A DNA stretch of 64,000 nucleotides from Nematopogon swammerdamellus (taxonomy: Eukaryota > Arthropoda > Insecta > Lepidoptera > Adelidae). Position numbers and translations under genes: made by a program. Positions 22,151 to 34,000 of this stretch are shown piece by piece (within the stretch, counting starts at the first letter, position 1; every line of letters starts with the position of its first letter). The DNA lies in NCBI GenBank assembly GCA_946902875.1, contig OX336345.1:22723395-22787394 (forward strand). Reading direction: 5' to 3'. The notes under the pieces were generated by a model, which was not told the origin of the DNA, did no database searches, and was given only the letters and a program-made list of their open reading frames with translations.

Positions 22151-22570
22151 TTTTGGGAGGGTTACATTCCCGGCATAATAAACACTAGCTTTTGCCCGCG
22201 ACTTCGTCCGCGTGGATTTAAAAAAAAGAACAGAATTCGAAATTGAAGTTTTTATGTGACGTTGATAGGTTCTTGTTCTTCTTGTCTTTTATATTCTCTC
22301 TCTCCCCTCCATAATGTACTTTATTTGATACTGCTGAGCCCTAAGGCTATTTAGCGTGATGGTATATAGCCTATATGTTATTCTGATGTATAAGCTATAG
22401 TACTGTAAAGTCTCATCAAAATCCGTTCAGTAGTTTTTGCGTGAAAGAGGAACAAACATCCATACATCCATCCATCCTCACAAACTTTCGCTTTTATAAT
22501 ATTAGTAGGATGTTATGTAAAAAAACTAGCTTTTAGCATTAGTTTTCGAGAAATTTAACAAAACATGTTT
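22150..22570. mobile_element. Decayed MITE copy split by a Helitron
   Basis: ATTTTGGGAGGGTTACAT on the left and TTTTCGAGAAATTTAACAAA with ACATGTTT on the right match the MITE at 5766-6153 in order; the Helitron at 22185-22510 interrupts it. Confidence 0.6.
22185..22510 (-). mobile_element. Non-autonomous Helitron
   Basis: On the minus strand the element begins TCCTACTAATATTATAAAAG and ends GCGGGCAAAAGCTAG, i.e. 5'-TC and 3'-CTAG (CTRR) ends, inserted between A (22511) and T (22184). A short hairpin (CGCGGAC GAA GTCGCG) precedes the 3' end. No Rep/helicase is encoded. End fragments of the family occur at 3404-3450 and 48712-48745. Confidence 0.75.
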
Positions 22571-22699
22571 TACACAATCAAAACGTGCCACTAGGTACCT
22601 AAACGGCTGATTATTATTCTCAGGTAATAAAGAGGCATCTCATAAAAGGCGCGGCGCGCACGGGCACTTTTTTCTCCAGCGAGAAAAGTTCTTTCGCTA

Positions 22700-22957
22700 C
22701 AATTATCCTTTATTTGGCAGTGGGCTGGGCACGTCAGCCGAAGAGACGACGACCGTTGGAGTAACCGTGTCCTACACTGGCGGCCGTGGACAGGAAAACA
22801 GAGTGTGGGAATACCACCCGCCAGGTGGGACGACGACATCAAGTACGTCGGCGGAAAGCAGTGGTTCCGTACCGCTGAAGGCCGGGAGGACTGGAGGAAA
22901 ATTAGAGAGGCGTATGTCCAGCAGTGGACGCTTACACGCTGACTGACTGACATGCTT
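22700..22957 (+). pseudogene. RTE-clade LINE C-terminal fragment
   Basis: Shares SRRDDDRW, PPARWDDDIK and GREDWRKIREAYVQQWTL-type coding sequence with 46872-47195, and ends CGCTGACTGACTGAC, the family's (TGAC)n tail. Only the 3' 250 bp is present. Confidence 0.75.
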
Positions 22958-23130
22958 TATTTTCATACTGACTGCATTTGCATAAGGTTAGATGGCCAAT
23001 AAATATGAAGACTAGTCGCGGGAGCGCGCTTGTAAAGTGCTTGTAGCGTGCCAGGGCTAAATCACGAATTGGGCCAAATCAGATCCTAGTTTGTCACTTC
23101 ACTATTTGGCTATCTTTCTGTTTCAACATT

Positions 23131-23240
23131 TTTTTTTTATGCAATCATTATGGGTAGCTCAGTCAGAGGGACCAAAGCACTGAGCGCATGCTCTGACCGG
23201 CCAATATCACCCCTGAGGAGGTGCCGTACTGGAGATCTTT
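23131..23240 (-). mobile_element. Type C SINE tail, inverted
   Basis: Reverse complement of the tail of the neighbouring SINE (GGGTAGCTCAGTCAGAGG, GCCAATATCACC). Confidence 0.6.
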
Positions 23241-23280
23241 GCATTTGTGGCTATACTGGACTATAATGGCTATACTGGAC

Positions 23281-23512
23281 TATACTAGGTCTGCCCCTTA
23301 CTAGGTGGTAGGCTCAAATTGTAGCAGACTGGGTTGGGTAACACCGTACTGGATGTAAGATGGCCGCATAGCAGCCTCGGTTGTGTTCTCCTCTAGTCCA
23401 GTATAGCCAGCAATCCAGGGATGTCTCCGGTATGGCACCTACCTTCTCGGAGGTGTTATTGGCTGGTCGGAGCATGCGCCTTGGCCCACCCATACCGGCT
23501 TACATAAAAAAA
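23281..23512 (+). mobile_element. Type C SINE
   Basis: CCCCTTACTAGGTGGTAGGC .. GTGTTCTCCTCTAGTCCAGT .. CTCGGAGGTGTTATTGGCTG .. TTACATAAAAAAAATA. Together with 23131-23240 it forms a second inverted type C pair, as at 10971-11477. Confidence 0.65.
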
Positions 23513-23579
23513 ATACATAGAACTCAGCCGAAGCTTCAATCCATCCTTCGTCCAGTCCGCAGATCACCAAGGGAAGATA

Positions 23580-24780
23580 CCTAAAGTTGTACAGCAGCTC
23601 TGAACTGTGAAGCAGCATTCACACCCGACTGTTTGCTGCAAGTTTGTATGTCTGTTCTTGTCGCTATGTCATCCAAAGTGTGAGTTTTATCCACGTCTAA
23701 ACGGATTTGGATCTGTGCAGCTAGTACTTGGTGACTAATCGCACGATCTGGTCCCCAGTGTAAATTGTTTTTCAATGTATGGGACATTGAAAAACAATAC
23801 ACACATAGCGTCATGTTACTTTCCCAGTGGGGTAGGCGTAGACAAAAGACCTCCACGTGCCACGATCCTGACACACATCTGCCGCCTCTTCCACTCTCAT
23901 AACGTTCTTCATACATGCTCGTGGGTTACGGGTACTACGCAGTGGCGGCGCTAGGTTTCGCGCCTGAGGGGGCCTCGCAAAAATTCGTTTACCCTAGCTG
24001 ACTCACTTTGGCATCGCGCGATCACAAAAATTCTCATCAAAGTACTGCACTTAGGGCTATTGCTTGTACTGTGTGGGGTCGGTACTTAATAAGAATAGTC
24101 CCACTGCATCTCTCCCCGTGCATGTCGTAAAAGGCGACTAAGGGATAAGCGGCCTGCAGACACCCCGCTCGACTTGTGGCTTCCATGGAAGACATAGGCT
24201 GGCTTGGGTTGCTGGAGACTGCGGGGTTTTGCACAAAGGTCAACCAACCAAGCGGGTTTAGTTTGCAGGCCTGGAGCCAACCCCAAACCAAGAGTCTCTC
24301 TCTCTCTAGGGCTATTGCTTGTTGGTTTATTTATTTTAATTTGTGATTGTTCATGTCATTTTTGTCAACATTTGATTAGCAATAAAACTCATGTACTCAT
24401 ATACATATCAGTCTCATTCTATTTATCGTTTTCTGTCTGACTCATGTCTGACTGGAAAATGAAAGAGGCCTCTCGCAAAGCTGATGTCGCTGACGTCTAC
24501 ATTTGATCTATTACTGCCACTGACTACACACATGTCCGAACTGGTCCAGGTACGTGCGTCTAGGGCGAACCTTCCCAAATCTTTCACTCACATTCACTCC
24601 ATAAATTTCCTTCGCTAGTCTCGCTCGTCTCACGCTTCTTCTTCCAACCAAAAACAAACAGTAAAAATAAAACAAATTGCAGAAATTTGATTCTTTACTT
24701 CATTCAAATGTAAAAAATTACCAGATCACACAGAAACATTATATGAATTTCCCTTAAAAAAATTTACTGATTGCTTTACG
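23580..24780. other. Gene-free stretch
   Basis: Holds the dispersed repeat copy at 24067-24150 and AT-rich DNA. Open frames here overlap that repeat or have no domain. Confidence 0.4.
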
Positions 24781-24784
24781 CAGG

Positions 24785-25000
24785 TCAACTCCACACGTCA
24801 ACCAAATACTTATGATTCTTCTGCATGTCTTTTACAAAAGCGGCCGCCTCGTCGGGCGTGCGGGCGGTGTGCTCCTGGAGGCACAGAGCGAACGCTTGCT
24901 CCACCTGGCGGGCCATCACGGACAGGTCCCCACAGACGAACACCAACGCACCTTTCTCTATGAACTCTACCACTTCTCTGCCGTTCGCCTTAATTGCATC
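24785..25000 (-). CDS. MTRR: MTRR-like terminal exon
   Basis: Acceptor CATTTTCCACAG before 25000, then DAIKANGREVVEFIEKG, VFVCGD (NADPH-binding) and the end ..YLVDVWS-stop (TGA at 24787-24785). The C-terminal tryptophan is the residue that stacks on FAD in this family. 71 residues. Confidence 0.9.
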   Translation of the reverse strand, partial: DAIKANGREVVEFIEKGALVFVCGDLSVMARQVEQAFALCLQEHTARTPDEAAAFVKDMQKNHKYLVDVWS

Positions 25001-28000
25001 CTGTGGAAAATGTTTTTATATATTTTACTTATTTTATTTTACGAATATCCATGAACAGTAGTACATTCTTAATTGGAAACATGAGATGAGAGGTTATTGC
25101 ATTTTCCGAAGTTGTGATTGGTGCACTTTTTTGACATAAGGGGAACACTTCCTTAGCAGGTTACACAGACAGGGGACTCGCGCCTCGAATATTCATGCAG
25201 GTTTGATTTAGCATGCCTAAATTTGCCTGGGGGCCTCGCAAAATGTATCTTGCCCAAGTCACATTAGGTTCAGCCCACCTCATTTGCTGACCATCAACCC
25301 CGTCCCGGCTTCGCAATCAGTAGCGACTCCTGGTGCTGAGTAGTGGGTTGGCTCTGGCTAAGGATTGTTTTTTTCATAATTTCATAACTTACGCGTTAAT
25401 TTATTTCTACCACAATGAGTTCAAAAACTGAAAGACCATAATATTCCCTTTTGCTGTCTTTATGTACAGACTTCAAATTCGACAAACTTGGGCAAGGACG
25501 ACCGTTTTGAACAATTAAAAGTTTTTACAGAAAATGCCCTCGTTGAGAATTGTTTTTCGAAAAGATCTTCTATTATAGATTTCGCACTGGAGTTTGCCAT
25601 TATTACCAATAATAATCAATTAAAAAAAAGACCGCAAAAGATTCATCCACAACAGGTCCATACCTACAAAACGAAAGATTAATTATGCAGCTATCAACTC
25701 GCGAGATTTTGTTTACAAAGCAGTCACGCATACACAACTTACCTAGACTAGCTCGCTAGTCGCTAAATGCGCTCCCCCCGCTGCGCCAACTCGAAACGCT
25801 TATCAGCAGCGGGTGCGCGCGGGACGGGTGGACATCGGCCGCTTGTATGGAATACGATGGCGCTTCAAATGTAGCCAACCGGCCAATGAATGCCTTGATG
25901 TGTCGTCATTCGTCGCCCGCGTGTGACGGGCGCGAAATTTCAAATTATTTAACGGGATGGACGTTTTAGCTTATCATCGTGGGTTATATAATAAAAATAA
26001 TATAACCTCGATATTTTTTCACAGTTGTTTTTGCTTATACTTCGATATTAATGCTGGCATTCACTTTATTTGGTTTGGCGGCGCCAACCTAGCCAACTTA
26101 AAGGAATCGCCGCTGTTCGCAATAGTCTGAAGCTTTGCCAAGTAACCAAGCTAACCAAAAGTTTGAATACACTCATTCAGTGGTTTTGGAGAAAATTATT
26201 AACAACATGAAAAGCAACTCTCTTTTTAGTAGCAGTGAGTACTAGAGATGATGCATTTGTTTGACTTGAAAAATGCAACGAAAAATGGAAAATTTAAATT
26301 TTCTTTATATCAGGTTATGCATACGTCCACAATATGTCCACAATGCATTAAACTCTCATAAATATTTGTAAAACATACGAAAAAAATTACCTGAACATAT
26401 TTAATGCCATTGTTGTTAATCCTCGAAAAAGAAGTTGAGAGTCTAGACAAGATATTGTCATCCAAGTATGCCTGCAGCTCTTCCTTATAGATGTAATCGA
26501 CATCCGGATTTCTGCACCCATAGAACAGCCACGCCTCACCTAGCTCCAACGCTGAGTCCCTCTCCTTCAATATCTTTCTTTCTTCAAGAAATCCGAGGTA
26601 CGGAGCCACACCGGTCCCTGGACCGATCATAAGCACTCGCTCTGTTACGTTGGGAAACGTAAATCCTAGATTTTTTCTCAGGTATATGGGAATTTTTACT
26701 GCATCGCCGATCTCAACCAGCTTTAAATCATTGAATGCCTTTTCCAAATCCCCTTTCGTGTATTTCTCCTTACCGGTTTGAGTGTGCTTCATAACAATTT
26801 GTTCGAGCCATTCTGTTGTCAACCCTTTTTTCTGATCTGCCGAATTCACAGAAAAACATAAAGTGATGAGATTTCTATCTCTCAGCGGACTGTTGATCAC
26901 GGAGTACGGTCTGGGCAGCAGTCTTGGTAGATGTGATAATATGCACGCTGCTGGGGGACGGCACGACGGAAACGAGCGAAGGATGTCCAACAGAGAGATG
27001 TTGCTGTTCAAGACATGTTGGGTGTAGAGAACTGACCCTTCCTTGCTGCATAGCAGTTCTAGGCATCGCTTCTCTCTGTCGTTCGTGGTGTACTTCGACA
27101 GTGCTAGGAGAAATAGCTGAAAGTATAATTAAATGTTATTTCAACGTCACTAGAGAACATCGATGTTACAACCGTTGATGCTGGTGGTGGTTCGTATCCC
27201 CTCTTCCGTCCCTTCTCTCACCTTATTAATGGTAGAGTTTGATCAGTCCGGATTCGTACGACAATTAAGGTTTGTTGAAACTGTTATGAAAATAGATTCG
27301 ATTTTCTGTCCAGTTCAGTGTTCTTCTTTCTTCTTTTGAATAGTGGCAACCAAACGAATAGGAAATTCGTTTATTACTGCCAGTATCCAGTGACGGCGCT
27401 GCACGGTATAAATTCGTGATTACTCATATACACGGTGTTGCAGTTGCCCCCATAATATTTTTAACTGACATAAGGGGGTTATTGTATATGTGAAACTAAA
27501 CAAATTCTGCGGTGAAAAAAAAATTTTCTAAACAAAAAAAAAATTTTTTTTCCATGCAAATTTTAAATACCTATTCTCAAAATGTATGGATAAAAACAAT
27601 TATTTTTTCTCCAAATTAAAAAGTCGTAGAACAAAAGTTGTTCTATTTCACATACAAAATCACCCCCTTTCGGGTTTCACGGTTGGTGTTGCAACACCGT
27701 GTATAATAAAACAAAATAATTTTGAAAGGAACGAAGCATTTGAATTTACTAGTTTGCATGCACAAATTCTGGAAGACACATATATCGTCCATTTAATATG
27801 TCACACTATTTTTGGCCACTCCCCCATAATTCATAAGGCATTTCATAACATAATTTTTTTTATGTATAATTTTCAGGTATTAGGTAATTACCTTTTTGAC
27901 AATCGCTCTCAGGTCAACGCAGTGAGTCAACGTGTACCTAAGTGTGGACTCGGCAGGGACGTGTTTCGGTATTTGCGTTTTTCCTCCACTCTGAATATTC

Positions 28001-31000
28001 TCCAATACGTAACGCACGTCTCCGTTGTGGCCCGAACTCAGCCGCTCCAGAATGAAGTCCACGTCTTTCGCATTGTTCTTCGGTATAACTCCTACTGTGT
28101 CTCCTGGTTTGAAGTTATTTGATATAGTGGAACCCTGAAATACAGAAAAACAAAATTAGCGTGATAATTCGTCAGTTAAAATCTGAAAGAAATCTCTCTA
28201 AGGGATAAGCCCGCATTGTCATTTCAACCTTCACAATTTTTTCTTGTAAAATGCAATAAATAAATCATCATTTCCGCAAAGTGGAAAGACCACCCCGCCA
28301 GGCGGGACGACGACGTCATGTTCGTCGGCGAAGAACAGTGGTTCCGTACAGCTGAAGGCCGGGAGGACTTGAGGAAAATTGGAGAGGCGTATGTTTAGCA
28401 GTGAGACACCTCTATGTAATAGGAGTAACGGACAGTGTGTGGAGCCACTGTGCAGAGCATGCCTGCAGGCGGACGAGACACCCACCCACGCGCTGCTGGA
28501 GTGCAAGGAGGTGGCAGACCTAAGGGCGGAGGAGCTGGGAGGCCCGACTACACTTCGAGAGGCGTGCCAAGATCCAGAGAGAGTGTGCCGCCTCCTGGAA
28601 GAACTCGGCTGGTGGCTCAGGCCGTAGGATGCGCGAAAGGCCCCCAATGGAGTGGGCTTAAGCGCGGAGAACGAGTCCGAACAACAACATATTTTTTTTT
28701 TTGACGTGATGACGTCACGTCTTATAAATTGATGAGCACCGGCTGCACGCACGAAAGCGTGTCACGTTCCATCTGAACCTGTGTGTGCAAGCGAGAGCGC
28801 GTAACAAGCGATAGAGAGGCACAATCGGTATAGTCAAAGTTACCATGGAAACGTCTTAAGAAGTAAAACTGTCAAGATCAGACAACAGAAGTTTATTGAT
28901 GGCCAGTCACAAGATGATTAATCTTTCTACTGGAAATAGAAATTACTGATCTTTGATGTATGTACTACCAAAGATAAAGAATAGCCGGCCCGCCATGTAC
29001 TACGATTATTTCACATCATCACGTAAAACTATCGTCCGTAAACCGACTTTACAGACAACCAAATTTTTTTTTATGGAAACTGACCCTGTTGGCTGCATCA
29101 CCTACAACATCCGTGATGTCAACCCATAACACCGGGTGAACTTGGTGCCACGTCAGTGCTTCCCTTTGGTCGTGCCGGCTACACTGAACTGGACGGAAAA
29201 CACAAACTATTTACATAGCCGTTTCGACCGACCTTTCATTCAGTGCGGTGGTACCATTCCGGGCGGGTTAAACCCTACCACGTAATAATATAAGAAGGGA
29301 GTCACATCCCTTTGTCGCCTTTTACGACATACACGTGGAGAGATGCAGTGGGGCTATTCTTTTAAAGTACCGGCCCCACACGGTACAAACAGCTACGGCT
29401 GGCCTCACTCACTCAATGTACTTGCGCACGCTAACTACCTACCGCCCGGCGGGCCGCCGGCGGTCTATTTCAGTGGAAATTCGTCAGCCGCGCGAAGTAT
29501 ACATAGACGCTCGCCCATGCAACTGCGCGCAGCTGCAAAGCAATAACCACTTTACACTCGATCGTTAAGGTACATTTTCGCACGCAGCGATTGGCGACAT
29601 GAAACAGTAGGCATTAAAGCCCGAAGGTAGGAACATATTATTTCTCTATGGTAGGAACATTTTCTATGGAGTGGTTTATCTGTTACGAAGTAACTTATAA
29701 GTAATCTGTGGCTACGGTATCTAGCAGTGGACGCATAGACCGACCGACCGACTGATTGACTGATTGACTGACTGACTGACTGACTGACTGACTGACTGAC
29801 TGACTGACTGACTGACCTAACCTTAACATCCAGTGATAGTTGGTAGACCGGTTTGAAGTGGTGTCTCGGTGAGCACAGCACGGCGGCGCCGCATACAGTC
29901 GCAGCGCACAGCTCACTCGATGCGAACGGCAGCGGCGGAGCACCCGCTCCACCCTCGTACGTTACGAGAACTTCATCTTCTATCTAGGGGAGACATTTCA
30001 TTAATTATCGTTTATTTGGCCAGTTTTTAGGTGTCGTCGGTACCCCATACGGAAGCCTATTACTCTATTATTTTATTAGACTTTGAAAACGCCTTCAGTT
30101 CGGTGCGCCATGAGTTACTATTAAAGGCGCTAGAGTGGTATAATGTGCCACCTCTGATCTGTAATATAATAGCCTCCTACTACAAAAAACTTTCCTTTGT
30201 AATACAAGTAAAAGGCGAAATGGAGAAGACACCGGAAATTCGTTACAGCATAGGACTTTTCCAAGGTTGCTGCCTCTCTCCTGTCACATTTAACATTGTT
30301 ATCAAGATTCTAATTGATACGCTTGTCGTAAAAGAAAACAAATGGGGATACAGGTTCAAATATGGAGACACATATATGGCGGTGATCCTGGCATTTGCGG
30401 ATGATAATTACGCTGTTAACCCGCAATCCAAAACAAAATCAGGCGCTTCTTAAGGTGGTAGATGACTATTGCGAATAGACCAAAGGGATGAAGATAAAAC
30501 CAGCGAAGTGCTACTGTTTGAGCCTAACCAGGAAAGGTTCAAAGTTTACCTCGAGCAATCCAGGTCTGACAGTAGCCGGAAAACCAATCGCAACCGTGGC
30601 TGATGAAGCCCCTTTTAAATTCTTGGGCAAAAAGATCACCAGCAGAGGAAAGGAGCATCCTACTGATGATATTGTCCAACTTTTCGAAGAGAGCCTCCGC
30701 CAAACTGACAATCTTCCCCTCCTGGGTACACAAAAGGCATGGATTTACAATAACTATCTGACATCAAAACTTTCATGGCCATTTCTCGTCTACGACTTCA
30801 CAAAGCAAAACCTGACTAAATTAGACTCTTATGTGACCAGATTCCTAAATTCATGGTTTGGACTGGCTCACCCGGCTGACTCGTCAACGCTGTACAGATC
30901 TCACAATAACTTTGAACTGAACATTAAGAAACCGTCGATATTTTATCAAAAGGCGAGAATAGCCAAACGATGTTTACTCAAAGACTCCAATGATAGTGCT

Positions 31001-34000
31001 ATTCAAGCCTTACCCAACACATCGCTATCAGATGAACTGGAATCGAGACTCGACTTCTACAAATCATTCCAAGTTGGTACACGCACCAATAGATCTGGAC
31101 TGGGCATAGAAACAGCAAAGTCTGATAAAGAAATACTGAAACACCGAGCATACCTACGGGAGTGGCAACCGTCGAGCGCTATTATATAGGAAAATTAGCC
31201 GCGTGTTAGAGCATTGGCACTAACATATAGCACTGCTGCGGGATCGACCGTCAGTGCGCTCGCGACTTGGGAACGAAGAACACGTATATGTGCACTACGC
31301 AAAATGGCGATTTGTGCAGTTCGTACGTGTCGAAAGAGCTCAAGATCATCAGGAATGACAAAAGATGGCGTAACCTTTCATAATTAGGTAATTTTAATAA
31401 TAATACAATGCTTAAAGCCTGTAAAATACAAAAATTCCGCGAGTTAGGAGCACGACTGCGCGCCATACCGGGCGCGTACACATGATAGGCAAATTTGACA
31501 GACTGGAAAGAAATTTGAAATCAATTATTGCATATGGGTGTTGTTAGTTTTTTTTATGGCAATGACATGGATGAATTCAATTTATAATATGTATTATTAT
31601 TATCAGTGATAGGAAAAGGTAGGACTTATTTACCTAAACTTCGAGGAACAGAGTAAAAGATTGGAGACTTCCTTACGACAATACTTTTTTCCGGTTTAAT
31701 AATATTCATGGTGTTTTAATTTCGCGATTTTAAAAAAGTGGCCGCCATTTTGAACTTTTTAGTAACTGGACCGATTGCTTTCAAAATCGATATCTGGGTG
31801 TACGTGTGGGCTCTGAATACGAATCTGTAGTAAAAATTAAAAAAAAGTGGCCGCCATTTTGAACTTTTTAGTTACTGGACCGATTGCTTTCAAAATCGAT
31901 ATCTGGGTGTCTGTGTGGGCTCTGAATACGAATCCGTTGTCAAAATTTAAAAAAAGTGGCCGCCATTTTGAACTTTTTAGTTACTGGGCCGATTGCTTTC
32001 AAAACCCATATCTACATGTCTGTGTGGGCTCTGAATAGCAATATGTAGTTAACATAAAAAAATATGATATCGATTTTGAAAGCAATCGGTTCAGTAACTA
32101 AAAAGTTCAAAATGATCAGCAATCAGTTCAAAGTAATCAGTCCAGAAACTAAAAAGTTCAAAATGGCGGCCACTTGTTTAAGATTTTCACAACGAACTCG
32201 CATTCAGAGCCCCCACAGACAAACAGATATCGATTTTAAAAGCAATCGGTCCATTAACTAAAAAGTTCAAAATGGCGGTAACTTTTTTTAAATTTTGACT
32301 ACAGATTCGTATTCAGAGCCCACACAGACACCCAGATATCGATTTTGAAAGCAATCGGTCCAGTAACCAAAAAGTTCAAAATGGCGGCCACTTTTTTTAA
32401 ATTTTGACTACAGATTTGTATTCAGAGCCCACACATACACCCAGATATCGATTTTGAAAGCAATCGGTCCAGCAACTAAAAAGTTCAAAATGGCGGCCAC
32501 CTTTTTTAAATCGCGAAATTAAAACACCATGAATATTATTAAACCGGAAAAAAATATTGTCTTAAGGAAGTCTCCAATCTTTTACTCTGTTCCTCGAAGT
32601 TTAGGTAAATAAGCCCTACTTATTATTCCTATCACTGATTATTAGTACAACTTTTCAAAAATATTAAAACAACAGTCTGGTTTAATTTTTCAGTATTTTT
32701 TTTGGATTCAAACAATAATATTCGTTCAGTAAAAACTATTTGAGATAATATTACAAATAACAATTTCAAAATTCACAAATATACCGCACCAACATCGTCC
32801 GTCAGACTGGCATTCGTAGTGATCCCGTCAAGTTGCTGTCAAGCAAGGCTTCCGATTGGTCGGACGGTCGGCTCTTACTACCAGATACCCGAGCCAAGCC
32901 AGCGATAACAAACCTGTCGCTCGCCTTGCTCGCTCTGTCTCTCTCCATATCGCGGGGCGCGATATGGGTAACGGAGATAGACAAGTCACGTCATAAAAGA
33001 TTAAATTGCGATTTCGATTTTCGTAGTAGTAGGGATTTTTGGCTAGCCGTGCTCCGATACAAACGCAGTAGCGTTGCGTCTCCCGTTGTATCCTCCTTGT
33101 ACTGAAAGGTTTTGCGCAGGAGGACATGGAACAAGGTTTCAAACTTCACGCCTTAAACCCAGAAATGTAGAATGATTGGCTAACAGTGGGCGACTTCTGC
33201 ATCCCTCCTGCATTGAAGTGGAAATCCATAATATACACTGGTCCCCTGAGCTGCTTAAGTTCTACGTAAATGCATTCCAGCTTACTCTCCCCGACCCGAG
33301 TAACCTAGTTAGATGGGGGAAATCTACAAATAGACTATGCCCGTCATGTAAGGAGTTCGTAGGCACGGCCAAACATTTGTTATGCGGATGCAAAGTACTA
33401 CTTGAGCGAGGCCAGTATTCCTACCGTCATGATAAAGTCCTCCAAATCATCAAGAGAGGCCATCAACCTGTCAATTGCACGGACCAGGAAAGGGCAAACC
33501 AGTAGCGGCTTCCAGAAGGTCAACTTTGTGAAACCTGGAGCCATTAAGCTGCCCAAAGATAGGACTAAACCTTCTTCAATTTTGGGAGCAGCAAAGGATT
33601 GGGAATTGTTGATGGACACACATGAGAAGCATTACCAAATACCTTCGGAAATCTGTACCACAGCATTAACACCGGATATACTCATATTCTCAAAAGCGAC
33701 AAAGCATGTAGTACTTGTTGAACTTACAGTTCCATGGGAAAGTAACATACCGAAGGACCACAACATCAAACTTAACAAGTACTGCAACTTAGTAGACCGG
33801 ATTGTGAGAAACGGATTCAAGACCGATCTCTTCGCTGTGGAAGTCGGAGCAAGAGGACTACCAGCGAAGTCGCTCTACAGTCTCTTCAAGAATCTAGGGC
33901 TGCCAAGATCGACGCTAAGCTCATATATGGAGAGAGCTTCGAAAACGTCACTGGAAGCATCCTACAGAATATGGATAGGTCGAGAGAGGGAGGTCGAGAG

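Noticed and set aside
27586..28122. 178-codon plus-strand open frame
   Set aside because: It lies opposite the MTRR-like exon at 27892-28134, has no domain, and its upstream half is AT-rich intron.
24785..28134. NADPH-cytochrome P450 reductase (CPR) as identity of the minus-strand flavoprotein
   Set aside because: The C-terminal DVWS would fit CPR, but LRAIVKK, LELLCSKEGS, FPSCRPP and the GLTTEWL region fit methionine synthase reductase better, and CPR's membrane anchor is absent.
31738..32500. CRISPR-like array
   Set aside because: The regular 109-bp spacing is from whole tandem units with inverted copies, not short repeats with unique spacers; the setting is eukaryotic.
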